Below are positions 10,204-21,372 of a DNA stretch of 64,000 nucleotides, piece after piece; positions within the stretch are counted from its first letter, which is position 1, and each line of letters starts with the position of its first letter. Under the pieces are notes generated by a model. The model did no database searches, was not told the origin of the DNA, and was given only the letters and a program-made list of their open reading frames with translations. The DNA comes from Phyto melanocephala (lineage: Eukaryota > Arthropoda > Insecta > Diptera > Rhinophoridae), in contig OW799233.1 in assembly GCA_941918925.1 (NCBI GenBank), forward strand, positions 149,264,802 through 149,328,801, read 5' to 3'. Both the position numbers and the translations under genes were made by a program.

Positions 10204-10930
10204 CATTATTATTGTTATCTATTATTTTTTTAAACATATTATTTACTTATTAAAATTTTTTTTTCTAATATCAATCTCCTGTTTCCTGCTGTGACTTCGA
10301 GTATGAGAGAGCTGATTAACAACAAACATACGTAATGCGTAATCTTGTTTTTATTGTTCTTCCTTTTACTACAAATTTAAGTTGGGCATTTTTTAAGTTG
10401 TAAAGTTCACTAGGAAAAACGAATGACTTTAAATGAAAACAAATAAAAATAAAATATCAAGCAGTCGAAATTCAGATCTGTTCAGGTCAAGAGCTCACTT
10501 GAGTGTATTGAGTGTGTATAAACTTTTTACAAATGTATAAAGAAAATTAAAATACTACGTACTACGTCAATTTCGAGATCACAGTTTTAAAAATAACTTA
10601 ATTGATATACTGATATCATAACAATTGCAATTTTGCGAATTCAGTAAATTCTTTTGTTTGAGTTAAGCCGCAAAGACGAGATTCTTTTCACATTTGCTAA
10701 TGAATGTAGAACTAATAGTATTTCTTTTAAAAATTTTCTAGAAACATGAATTAATTGGAAGATATAAGTCAATTGGCAGTTACTGAAGAAAGCACTTGGG
10801 AAAAATATTGAAAACAAAACAGCAGACAGTTGTCCGAGGCCTTCGGCCACTGACTGTCCCTGCAGGCTGTGTCAGAGACACGGCCATTAAGTTTAACGTA
10901 GAATACGCCATCCGATAAGACAGAAAACAT
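10098..10930. other. Intergenic, with (ATT)n microsatellite
   Basis: A nearly pure ATT tandem run at about 10148-10218, then AT-rich sequence with no recognisable gene. A short GC-rich hairpin-like stretch, 'ccgaggccttcgg', lies near 10834. I see no coding exon. Confidence 0.55.
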
Positions 10931-10945
10931 ATATCATATAACAAT

Positions 10946-11166
10946 AAATGATAAATAATATAAGCAAATGAATTTATTTATTTGACAGCTACTTTTGGTA
11001 ATATGCATAAGCTTATGGTAGGAAAAATAGGATAAATATATTTTTAAATTAAAAGAGTAAGGATAAATGATAAATAACAGACGCAAATCAATTTGATTAT
11101 TTGAAAGTTAATTTTGATAATATGGGCTTATGATAGGAAAAATAGGATAGATATGCTTTTAAATTA
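10946..11166. repeat. Two ~120 bp direct repeats 5' of the LINE remnant
   Basis: The text 'gataaatgataaataa', a gap, then 'taggaaaaataggata' and 'ttttaaatta' occurs twice, at about 10946-11050 and 11064-11166. The second copy abuts the reverse transcriptase remnant, so it may be part of the same insertion. Confidence 0.5.
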
Positions 11167-12392
11167 ACATTCAAATTTCTCGCAAAAACTAAGTCAATGG
11201 CGTATAAGTTCTGGTGTTCCACAAGGGTCAGTTCTAGGTCCTCTACTATTTAGCATGTTTGTTAATGATGTGTTTTCTGTATGTAAATATACTGATATGC
11301 ATGCATATGCAGATGATATTCAACTATACATCTCTAATCGTATTGGTCTAGTAGAGGACACTTGTTGTAAATTGAATGAGGATTTAATCTCTATTACTAA
11401 ATGGGCAGAGGTTAATAACTTGACGCTTAATGCTGCGAAATCGTATGTTCTGCCAATAAGTAGAATTGAATATGACCGCAATTATTTTCCAACGATACAC
11501 TTAGGTAGCACCCCTCTTATATATGTTGATAGGATTAAATACCTAGGGTTTTATATAAATTCCTCACTGTCATGCTCTGATCATGTAAAGAACGTTGTAA
11601 GAAACATATACCATGTGCTTCGTAATTTGCGAATGTCATCTAGATTCACGCCGGTTGAAGTCAAAAAGAGACTTGTCATACAGTTGATACTGCCTATGAT
11701 TAACTATTTTGCTATGGTTTATAGTAGACTAGATTCACATTCATTACATAAGTTACAGGTTTCTTTTAATAATGCTACGCGATACGTATATAATCTGTCT
11801 CGGTTTAGTAGTGTCTCATTGTGGAGGGGAATGATTTTGGGTTGTGATTTGCCAGTTTACCTTAGCATGCGCAATATTTTGTTTCTACACAATCTGATCT
11901 ACCAGAGGAAGCCTCTTTATCTATATGAAAAGTTAGTTTTTGGCAGATCTTCTAGATGCATGACCCTAATTCTGCCCAGACATACCTACCTTAATACAAG
12001 CAGACTATTTTTCGTTAACGCTATTAATTTATGGAACTCTTTACCGACACATTTAAAAATTATAATGAGGAAAAACAGTTTCAAAAAAGCGCTTTATGAC
12101 TATATGTCTCATAATATTAAACTTTCTTGTCAAAATTTTCATAACTTACACAAATCTAGGCTACCAAAAATGTATAGTGAAGTAAAATCTTTTTCATTTA
12201 TTTAGAAAATTTTTCATATTTTTAAAATTATTTTTATATTATTTTTCTTTTTTTTGTAATTGTAACTTATACTTTAATTGAGAAATAAATAATTGTTAAT
12301 TTTTTTTTTTTTTAAGTTATATGTTTCCTCTTGAACAATAAAAGAATTGCATTCTTAATGTTCTTATGAGGGATAATTAAACTGTAATTAAA

Positions 12393-12423
<31 letters not shown>

Positions 12424-12437
12424 AAAAATAAAATAAA
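11167..12437 (+). pseudogene. 5'-truncated non-LTR retrotransposon, reverse transcriptase C-terminal half
   Basis: An open frame from about 11177 to 12205 reads SSGVPQGSVLGPLLFSMFVN, then AYADDIQLY (the catalytic YADD of LINE reverse transcriptase), then KYLGFYINSSLSCSDHVKN, and ends after a thumb/C-terminal region (LFFVNAINLWNSLP). The N-terminal palm and endonuclease are missing, as expected for 5' truncation during target-primed reverse transcription. A 3' untranslated part leads to a run of TAAA repeats (about 12390-12437) that may be the 3' tail. No RNase H domain follows. A Jockey-like clade is plausible but not proven. The frame has no stops, so insertion is fairly recent. Confidence 0.85.
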
Positions 12438-13110
12438 TGGTTGTGTTATCAATAGTTGTGGGAGCATCGTTTCGAATATAATCCAAATTAAATGTATCGC
12501 TCATATATTTGGCTTTTAATATTTCATCAATCAAAACAACAGCCAAAGGTTTGTGTCCACACTGAAACAGCAGCATAGTTTGTGTTCACGCTACAAATTC
12601 AAACACTCAACCAAACACCACACATATGTTTGAGTGTATGTGTTTAAATAATTTTCATTTGAGAAATTTAAATATTAGGAAGATATCAACCAATATGAAA
12701 TGTATATCAAACGAAATATAACATCTTCATTTATCTACAAAAAAATTTTAAAAAAAAGTTATCTCGCCGTTTCCTCATAATCAATTAAATAAAGATTACA
12801 ACAATAACAATCTGACATGACTCCCTATACCGTAAGGTAAGACGTATTCTACGCCAAAAAAAAAAAAACAAAAAATAGCAAGAGCAACTTTTGTTGTCTA
12901 AATTTTTTTATAAAGAAACTTATATTTAATATTAAATTAAAATAAAATTTATTCAAAAATAAAAAAGAAATAAAAAAACATATATATAAATATTTATTTT
13001 ATTAAATAAAGTAGCTTTTTATATACGGATTTTTGAAAATCAAATGGCTGATTTATTTTTTAATTTTTTTAATTATTTACATTTTATTTAGAGTTGTAGT
13101 TAAGTACTTG
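12438..13110. other. AT-rich intergenic sequence
   Basis: No gene or named repeat that I can support. Contains A and T runs. Confidence 0.5.
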
Positions 13111-13712
13111 GGTACAAAAACCGGTTTTCGAATAGTTGCTATTTAAAACAAAACGAAAAAACCACACGAAGTATGTTTATCTATACTTTTCATTTGTTGA
13201 ACTGTTATGACTATACAATTTCGTGATTAGAAAAGTGGACAGGGCCACGCCCATAAAAAATAAGTTATAATTTTTAGCTACTTGAACTTCACCGATATTT
13301 CCTGAAACCTTGCACACATATTCAGCTGTTATGACTATACAATTTCGTGATTAGAAAAGTGGGCAGTGCCACGCCCATAAAAAAATAAGTTATCATTTTT
13401 GGCTACTTGAACTTGATATTCAATTAAAATTCAGAATGCATTTTTATTCATTAAGTGACGTAGCAACGCGCGCCGGGCTTGGCTAGTATAATATAATGCA
13501 CCAATTAATCTTTTTAGACTTTCATATCACCTATAACACTTATCTAAATAAAACAATTCCACCAAAATATATTCTTTTTTATAACAATAACCGGTTTATT
13601 TGTACCAAAATAACTGGTTTATTCGGTATTCGAAAAATAGGCATTTTAAAATATTCGGCTTCGACAAAACTGAAAAAACCGGTCGAATAATAACCGTTCG
13701 AGCACCCTACTC
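13110..13712. repeat. hAT-like MITE fragment interrupted by a Helitron 3' fragment
   Basis: The left part has 'aaaccggttttcgaatagtt'. The right part (about 13585-13712) has 'aaaaccggtcgaataataac' and ends 'cgttcgagcaccctac'. Both are ACCGGTT-rich pieces of the family at 17489-18514. Between them, about 13195-13486, are two ~121 bp units and the CTAG end of the Helitron family ('gcgcgccgggcttggctag' then t). The Helitron piece appears to have landed in an older MITE. Confidence 0.6.
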
Positions 13713-13959
13713 AGCACTATACATTTTTTTGGGCATTCTATATTCGAAGATACATACTAATGTGTTTTAATTTATTTACAAAGAAAAAAATTATTTGATT
13801 AAAAAATATGTTTTATAGTTTACCGAAATAAAATTTATTACAATCGTTTACAAACATTTTAATATTATAAAAGAGTATAGTAAAAGGTCTACCAGTAGGG
13901 ATGATATGATTTTAAAGAGACGTTTATGGCCATTTTTAATATGTCATGATCTGTCACTT

Positions 13960-14214
13960 GTTTTTTAGTGTATTCAATTGAATTATTGCGAGAAAAGTTT
14001 GGAGATTCGATTATTTCAAGAAATTGTGATATTGAATGGCCTCCAAGAAATTGTGTTTTACCACCATTAGACTATTTCTTGTGGGGTTATTTGAAGTCAT
14101 TGGCCTTTCGAAATAAAATTGAAAGACTAAATATACGAAAATATTTTAATATCATATTAAAGTTACAAAAAGAAAGTAAAACATATTTTAATATAGAGAT
14201 ATTATTCCTTAAGG
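13960..14214 (+). pseudogene. Mariner transposase fragment (DUF4817-type), C-terminal part
   Basis: Reads LREKFGDSIISRNCDIEWPP and PPLDYFLWGYLKSLAF, matching the region around the third catalytic Asp (PLDYFLWG) of the transposase at 22764-23481. It degenerates after about 70 residues. It is cut on the right by the inverted-repeat element at 14215. Confidence 0.75.
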
Positions 14215-14531
14215 CCATGACTGACTACCAGATTTAGTCGCTCGATATGTCAAAAATTGTATGTGTATACAGAAAGTGTGATAGTGTGGACAAAAAATTC
14301 ATATATGCGACAGATTTTTTGACAAGTGTGTCCGATTTAATAATCTTTTGGAAATTTTCATAAAGTAGTAGTTTCTGTGCGATCAGAGTTGCTTTTTTGT
14401 TTTTGAATCTTTTTTGTATGACAGTGTGGCATCCAATCACACATTTTGTTGCGATTTTCTCATGTAGGACAGAACTCCATCAGATTTTTATTTGGCATAA
14501 TCACGCGACTTTGTAAGATAGTCAGTCATGG
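14215..14531. mobile_element. MITE with CCATGACTGACTA ends
   Basis: Perfect 13 bp terminal inverted repeats, CCATGACTGACTA and TAGTCAGTCATGG. Imperfect pairing continues inward (AGTCGC on both arms). About 317 bp, no coding. A related, inverted fragment lies at about 23624-23705 ('ccatgactgatttaattac', 'gaaatcgcaacaaaatatgt'). Confidence 0.7.
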
Positions 14532-16030
14532 CATTTAGCGATTACAGTTAATAACAAAATAATAAATTTTGTGCTGTAAAAGTACACAAAATTGGTGGTG
14601 AGTATCAAGAATTCGGCACAGCCGAATAAAGTGCTCTTACTTGTTATTTGTTTACATTTTGCATAGAAAGTTCAGATCAATTAGTGATAATTTGTTACCA
14701 TAATTTTATGTGGTAGAAAATTTTTCGCGGTTCGCAGCAAGATTCAGAATGAACTAAGATGATTTGCTCTCAGAATTTTGTATGGCACAACATATTGGTT
14801 GAAACATGATTCGGGCGCGAACCTTTAATGAGAGAGCAGCGAATCACTAATTTTGTTGTGCGTTTAAACATAGTATTAGTAACTTGATGAATTTTTATGC
14901 ATATATTTTGCTCATAACTTTGTCGATTAGTGACCGATTAATCCAAACATTTTTTAAAATAGCCTTAGAGACATTGTTATACCTGCAAATAGTAGCAAAT
15001 CTATCTATCCTAGGGCTGAAAATGTTAGTTTTTATGGAAAAAATATGTTAAATAAGGGATGCAATCGTGTTTATTTGCTTATATCTCAGAAAGTTAAAAG
15101 GCGATTGTGCTGAGTTTCAATAGCGATTCATTCCCCGATATTTTCTAAAGTTCTGTGCAACATGTGAAGTTTCTCAAAAGATAATTTCAATCACCATACG
15201 GATAGATTGAAATTGCTCAATCGATGCCCCTATTTATAAGCCTTAAACAATATAAAGTTTATGGGGAAGGAAATCACTATTTTGGAAATTACAAACGGAA
15301 TGACAAAGCTATATATTTACATATATGTATGCTTGGCATCACAGGTGAAGGGTAAAAAAATATTAATATTGAATATAGTTTTATGATTTCGTTTAAATTG
15401 TAAAGAATTCGCCTTAGCAAATTAAATCTTTATTTATACTAAATGCAATAAAATAAATTACGTTTAAGTTATTTTAAATATTTTCCTATCTACATATTCA
15501 GTGTATTTTATAGTTTTCGTTTTAGAAATTTTAAACTTTTTTTAAAGTTGATTTAATGCAGATATATTAATAAATAAACAAAAAAAAAAAGAAAGAAATA
15601 AATAGACAATTCATTAAATATATATTGTCGCCTTTCAAACATTTACATTTTTACAGCCTACATTAAAATTAATTAAATATTTATTCATAAAAACAAATGA
15701 AGCCAAGTCAATAAACCGTTTTTTGCATAAAAGCACAAAAGTAGTCTATGTGCGATATCATAGAATGAACGGTAAAGGCAACAGAAATTGACACAGAAAT
15801 CAAATTATGAATTTATTAATAAACATGCAAATCAGGTACATTATTACAAATCGATATCGTTACATATTGAATTTAAATATTAAACTAATTTAAACGATAT
15901 TTGTTTGTTTTTAAGTTAAAACATTAGTGGTTTATATTTGTTTAGAATATGATTAAAGGTGTTCAGGTCATCCAACTTAGTTGTTTAAAAATATGTCATT
16001 TTTTTTGTTCTCATGAGCACTTCATATTAA
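14532..16030. other. Intergenic; includes pieces of the dispersed repeat
   Basis: A reversed head of the hairpin repeat near 14605-14645 ('attcggcacagccgaataaag', 'ctcttacttgtt'). A diverged tail of the same family lies at about 15055-15352 ('gcttatatctcagaaagtta' to 'aggtgaagggtaaaa'). The remainder is AT-rich with no gene seen. Confidence 0.5.
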
Positions 16031-16035
16031 TAAAA

Positions 16036-16705
16036 ACAAGTAAGAGTGCTATATTCTGCCGTGCCGAATCTTATATACCCTTCACAACGTGTAGTCATAC
16101 AGTAGTTTGTATCACCATTGATCCCATATGAAATACATACATACATACATATAAAAAACATACATATATAAAAACATCCCATTGTAAAATTAAAAATTAA
16201 CGTATGTACATATGTTAAATAAAAAATAAAAAAAAATTTAAAAAAAATTTAAAAAAAAAATTTTAAAAAAAATTAAAAAAAAATAATTAAAACATAAATA
16301 ATAAATAAAAAACAAAAAAAATAAAAAAAAAAATAATAAAAATATAAATAATATATTAAATAAAAAATAAAAAAAAAATTTTAAAAAAAATTTTAACAAA
16401 TAAAAAAAAACATTTTTTGGCTCAGCTGGCTCAGCGATGTATCTGATTTTCAATACCGATCTACTCCCGAATATTTCTAATATTTTAATACCTCACCCGG
16501 GCCCAAGCGATTTCGGGGGGCTTTAAAAAGTTGATTTCAACATACACACGGACAGACGGTCAGACTGACAGAGCTTAATCGACTCCCCTATTCATAAGCT
16601 TTCAGAAAATATATACTTTATGGGGTCGGAAATGAAAATTGTAGAAATTTCACACGGAATGACAAACCTATATATACCCTTTTTCACTGTGTGAAGGGTA
16701 TAAAA
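16036..16705 (+). repeat. Hairpin-headed dispersed repeat, A-type copy
   Basis: Head ACAAGTAAGAGTGCTATATTC with the CGTGCCGAAT hairpin arm, TATACCCTTCACAACGTG, a long A-rich middle, 'ttggctcagctgg', and a tail running from 'caataccgatctactcccga' through 'cacacggacagacgg' to 'gtgtgaagggtataaaa'. Compared with 29388-30154 it has a small deletion after 'ctcagctgg'. No protein. Confidence 0.7.
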
Positions 16706-16788
16706 AATGTATAACAATACGTTCTTCTTATATGAAATTGGAATGATTGGTTGTTTGTAAAATAGCTAAACAATTTTTTATATTTTTC

Positions 16789-16876
16789 ACACAACACAAC
16801 ATGCCAACTGGGCATAAGTACATACCTGTCATGGGTTTGGGCTTTTAATGCCGCTCCTTTTCAACCTAACCTAACC
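16789..16876 (+). repeat. Very short 5'-truncated LINE copy with (CCTAA) tail
   Basis: 88 bp matching the 3' end of the RNase H-type LINE at 35514-36313 ('catgccaactgggcataagt', 'acctgtcatgg', 'ttttcaacctaacctaacc'). It is flanked by a 10 bp target duplication, TATATTTTTC, at 16779-16788 and 16877-16886. This shows where the LINE's true 3' end lies. Confidence 0.75.
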
Positions 16877-16886
16877 TATATTTTTC

Positions 16887-17488
16887 TCAGGTTTACCTTA
16901 AATTTTCCTCTCGCATGTTGAGTCGCGGATTTAGCTTATGCATTTTGGGGCGGTGGTGGGAAATTCTTATTAAAATATATAATTTGTTTTATGATTGCCA
17001 AAACCATTACTTATCAAAGGAAAAAGTATCTCCACGCATCTCCACTTGCTTATGTAACATTTTTGCTGTAAAGTCGTGTTTTACTGCTTCATTGGGAGAA
17101 CTATTATTACTATTATTGCCAATAGTAACATATTTTTATCGATTACGATTACGTCTTATTATCATTTTGTGCTGTCGATGTCACTTTGTGTCAAGGACGA
17201 CTTACACTAATTTTCGCATAATGCCATGCGCATACGGTAATACGAAGCACTAGGATCGCTCTCTGAATCACGATTGCAAACCCTGGTGTTCAAACGTGTG
17301 TTTTTATTTCAGTTCTTTTACTTTTTAATATATTTTTTATGTTTAACATTATTTTTTTTTTTAATTCTTATTTAAATACATATATGTACGTGAATATATT
17401 ATTTTATTTTTTCCTTATATTTTTCAACACATCTACTTACTGTATTCGCAAGGTATATTTAGTTTCTACTTGTTCATTAGATACTGTG
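16887..17488. other. Intergenic, no supported gene
   Basis: One longer open stretch on the plus strand (about 16915-17253) has low-complexity leucine-rich content, no similarity I recognise and no repeat-element support, so I do not call it a gene. Confidence 0.5.
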
Positions 17489-18514
17489 TAGGGTGATCGA
17501 TTATTCCACTTTTTTAAGAAACCGGTTTTCAAATAGTTTGAAATTTAGAATTTAAAAAAAACCGGTTGCTATTTTGAAAATTGAGAAAAAACCGGTTAAC
17601 CGGTTCGAATATATACAATATAATATTTAAAGAAAAAATTAAAAAATATTGTAAAAAGATTATAATAAAAATTATATCTTAATATGAAATTTTTACGGTT
17701 TATATACGTTTCGCTGCACAATTACACAATCACAATGCAGTTGACTAATTTGGTTTTAATTAGTTGAATTTAAGGACAAAAGGTACTCTTTAGAAGTGAA
17801 ATAAATAAATACAATAAAAATAATACATAAATAAATAAGACTTTTAATAAGGCTGTAATAAAATTTTGTATCTCCTTCTGTATATTTTTCAAACGTTAAA
17901 TAGACCTTTTAAACTAATACGCACTAACGTATTTTGTTTGAAATGATTTCTGTAATTTGAAATACATTTTTAAGGCTAGGGTGAAAATCTTAAAAATTTC
18001 ATTTTAAACATTCTTTCATATACCCCTGACAGACATACAAATATAGGCATAAACTAGTTTGTTCGATGGTTTAATTGAAATTTAAGTTGAAAAACACTCA
18101 ATGCCTTTAATTTAAATTAGGATCTGGAAGGAGGGATTATTGGTTTTTCTTTATTGTAACTAAGTTTATGCTTCAATTAACTTTAACTTTTCACGTTAGG
18201 TTTATATCCTATAAAAAAATAATATTTAAGCTCAATTATTTTTCTTATTTTCAAACAACAAATAAATTTCTTACAATTAAATAGTTTTTTTTTTCTGATT
18301 TTTGGAAACTTTTCGCGTACTAAATATACTATGGTACGATTGGTTACAAAGATATATGAAAACAAACTTTAAAAAATAAAATAAAAACGGCTTTTTCGGA
18401 TAAAAAAAACCGTTGTATTCGATATTCGAAAAATCAACATTTAGAAAAAACCGCCAGCTAAAGACGAAAAAAACCGGGTTTTCTACCGGTTGTAAAACCG
18501 AGTCGATCACTGTA
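17489..18514 (+). mobile_element. hAT-like non-autonomous element with 8 bp target duplication
   Basis: Starts TAGGGTGATCGA and ends with the complement of TACAGTGATCGA: a 12 bp inverted repeat with two mismatches. The 8 bp ATACTGTG lies on both sides (17481-17488 and 18515-18522). The eight-base duplication and TAGGG-type end fit the hAT superfamily. The sub-terminal regions are dense in ACCGGTT motifs on both arms. No transposase frame survives. Fragments occur at 3830-4640, 13110-13712, 41030-41120 and 59440-59940. Confidence 0.75.
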
Positions 18515-18522
18515 ATACTGTG

Positions 18523-18889
18523 TCATGTTTTAATATAATATTTATTTTATTAGATTAACATTTTAATTTATCATATGCAAAAAAAAAAAAATTTAATTTT
18601 ATAAGCAACGCACACCCAGCAAAAAAGCTCTTGTTCAATGTGAATAAAATTTTTCATGACTTTTAATTCATAAGAGAAGGCATGCAAAATGCACTCTCCA
18701 AATCCAAAATAGTTAGCTTTAATAGTGTGTTTTAAAATACATGCAAATGCATGCCAAAAATCTTAAACAAATTATGTAAACAAACATTATTTATTTTTTT
18801 TTTATTTGAGTCTATGGATTCTATATCCTTACATGAAACAGTATATACAAATTGTTTAATATTAGTTATTAAATATTATTATGTTAAAT
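18523..18889. other. Intergenic, no gene seen
   Basis: AT-rich sequence between the hAT-like and Tigger-like elements. Only short frames. Confidence 0.5.
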
Positions 18890-18891
18890 TA

Positions 18892-19549
18892 CAGTTGAGC
18901 ATCGATTATCCGGGATGGTCGTCACCGGAAGCGTTCTAATTTATCGATTTTACAGGTTATTTGAGGTAAAATTTTGTACTCGTACTTGCATAAATATTTG
19001 TTTTATTCAATCAATATTCACGCTTACAATAGTAGTTTTATATTAATACATTTTTAATTATTACTTATCAAATAACATATTAAAAAAATAATTTAATGTG
19101 GTTTGTTTCTTCTTCTTAACCCGTATACTTTCTGCCAAAAGCTTCTCTTTGACACGGTAGATTTAAATTTTATCTTGTTCTGTAATGTTCGAAGATGCAG
19201 AATTTTCCAAAAAGTTTAGCAGGCTGCTGGATGCGTTTAAAGCATCTTTCAGTGATGTTTTTGTAACATCAGAATCATACGAACTTATTTCGGTATCAGG
19301 TTCAACATAGTGATTTGTCAAGCGTATAAGTTCTTTATCAGACAAAATCGGAAATGCGGGTGCACCTTTATCACAGCTAATCCAAGTTTCTACATCCTCA
19401 ATGATTAAGTTGTCCGCTATATTTATTATTTTTCAATCCAGGATAATAGAGGTATTAATCGATTAAAATAAAAAATCTTCCTTTCGTTATCGAACCGGAA
19501 TAATTGATATTCCCGGATAATTGAATCAAGGATAATCGATGCTCAATTG
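18892..19549 (-). mobile_element. Tigger/pogo-like element, deleted, with transposase tail
   Basis: Ends CAGTTGAGCATCGATTATCC and the complement of CAATTGAGCATCGATTATCC, with TA on both sides (18890-18891, 19550-19551). A second ATTATCCGGGA motif lies inside each end. On the minus strand about 19110-19345 encodes an acidic C-terminal tail (LSDKELIRLTNHYVEP, NASSSLLNFLENSA) of the kind found at the end of Tigger/pogo transposases. The DNA-binding and DDE parts are deleted. 658 bp. Confidence 0.7.
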
Positions 19550-19732
19550 TATTTGTCATTTCAAAATATTAACACTTAATGAAAGATCTATGTATATGTT
19601 GACAAAGTTTATTAAATTGAGTACAAATCCTTAAAAACGGATCGAAGTTGGCCTAACACGTTCTGAAAACTTTGAATTATAGCGGACAAAAATGACGTGT
19701 AAAACAAGATGGTACATTAAAAAAAATATTCG

Positions 19733-21372
19733 CTATAAGATAATCCAAGCATTTTTTATTGAATTTAGAACAAACGTAACATTTGGCATTGATCTTCGAC
19801 TTTTTAAAGTTGACAGCTTCACAAGTGCAAGTCTACTAGTATAAGGTGGCAGGTTTAACGAATTCCACTGTAAGCCATAAAGACAATATAACAGGAAATG
19901 TTTTTGCACAGATTCAATGCAATTGATGTAAACATTGTAAGTTGGATCCCAAATTATTGAATTATACTCAAGAATAGGCCTGACAAGAGAAATATACAAT
20001 TGTATTATTATGAATCCAAGGACTGCACGTGCTTTATTAACAGTTACAGAGAAAATCATAATAAAAATCAGTTTAGCATCTAATAAGATTCCAATGTCGG
20101 AGACGGATTCCAGTCTATTTAACGTAAATATAACCATTCAAAAAATAATTCACGTTAATATTATATCTACGAAAGAAACACATACAATTGAATTTTTCAG
20201 GGTTCAGATTTAATTGTATTTGGTAGATCATTAATAAATAAAGAAAACAGCAATGGACCAAGATGACTTCCCTGAGGAACACCAGAAACAACGGCTATGG
20301 GTTTAGAGATAATGTTTTTAAAACGAACATTTTATTTTCTATTTGTCAAGTACGAATAAATCCACTTAAGGGAGTTCTGTGTAAATCCCATTTCATGAAG
20401 TTTTTATACCCTTCACCTCTGGTTCACAAGGGTATATACATATAGCTTTGTCATTCCGTTTGTAATTTCTACAATTTTTATTTCCGACCCCATAAAGTAT
20501 ATATTTTCTGAAAGCTTATGAATAGAGGAGTCGATTAAGCCCTGACCGTCTGTCCGTCTGACCGTCTGTCCGTCTGCCCGTCTGTCCGTGTGTTGGTTGA
20601 AATCAACTTTTAGAAGCAACTATATGTTCCTCAGATCTGTATATGGTATCAATCTCTTGGAAATATCCAGGAATGAATCGCTATTGAAATTCAGCACAAT
20701 CGCCCCATAACTTTCTGAGATATGAGCAAAAAACCACGACCACCTCGTTTTTTTACACAATTACAACAACAACATACATGCAAAAAACATGCCAAAAAAA
20801 AATTACAAAAAAAAATATATTAAAAATAAAAAAAAATAATAAAAAAAATTACAATAAAAAAAATAAAAAAAAAATTAAAAAAAAATTTTTAAAAATTTTT
20901 GTAAAAAAATTTTTTAAACAAATTTAAAAAAAATATAAAAAAAAATAATAAAATATAAATAATATCTTAAATAAAATAAGATAAAATTTTTTTGGCTCAG
21001 CTGCCACATTTATTCTAACCAGTATATACATATGTACGTATTTTATATGAGATGAATGGTGATACAAAAAATTGTTATTGCATGACTACACGTTGTGAAG
21101 GGTATATAAGATTCGGTACGGCCGAATATAGCACTGTTACTTGTTTTTATTATTTATTATTATTTTATTTTATGGTTGACTTTATCAAAGCATTTACTAA
21201 AGTCAGTGTAAATTACATCAGTTTGCTTTTGTTCAATAAAATCACGATTCACTAGAGTAGTAACTGCAACAGCTTTGTAACAGTCGAGCAACCCTTATGA
21301 AAACGATGTTGTAAAGGAGACAATATAGATACGTCATAATGGCTTAGATGGTCAGTTATAATTTTCTCAGTT
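19733..21372 (-). pseudogene. LINE reverse transcriptase remnant, split by a later repeat insertion
   Basis: On the minus strand, about 21372 to 21165 reads HYDVSILSPLQHRFHKGCST and VIYTDFSKCFDKVNHKI (fingers/palm). The frame then breaks at the dispersed repeat 20405-21145 and resumes at 20403 with KLHEMGFTQNSLKWIYSYLT, then [20 protein letters not shown], and a C-terminal stretch to 19733 (LYISLVRPILEYNSIIWDP). The YADD region appears lost or frameshifted. A stop and frameshifts are present, so it is inactive. It is a non-LTR element different from that at 11167. Removing the repeat restores order of motifs, which fixes the order of insertion. Confidence 0.85.
20405..21145 (-). repeat. Hairpin-headed dispersed repeat, T-type copy inserted in a LINE
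   Basis: Reversed copy. The tail (TATACCCTTCACC) is at the left. Through 'cgtctgtccgtctg' and the A-rich middle (T-rich in element orientation) it reaches 'ggctcagctgccacatttat', and the head is at the right ('cggtacggccgaatatagca', 'ctgttacttgt'). It interrupts the reverse transcriptase frame of the surrounding LINE. Confidence 0.75.

Noticed and set aside
10036..10233. Tyrosine-rich open frame
   Set aside because: It is a translation of the (ATT)n microsatellite.
16915..17253. 112-codon open frame as a gene
   Set aside because: Leucine-rich low-complexity content, no recognised domain, no splice or transcript evidence; consistent with chance.
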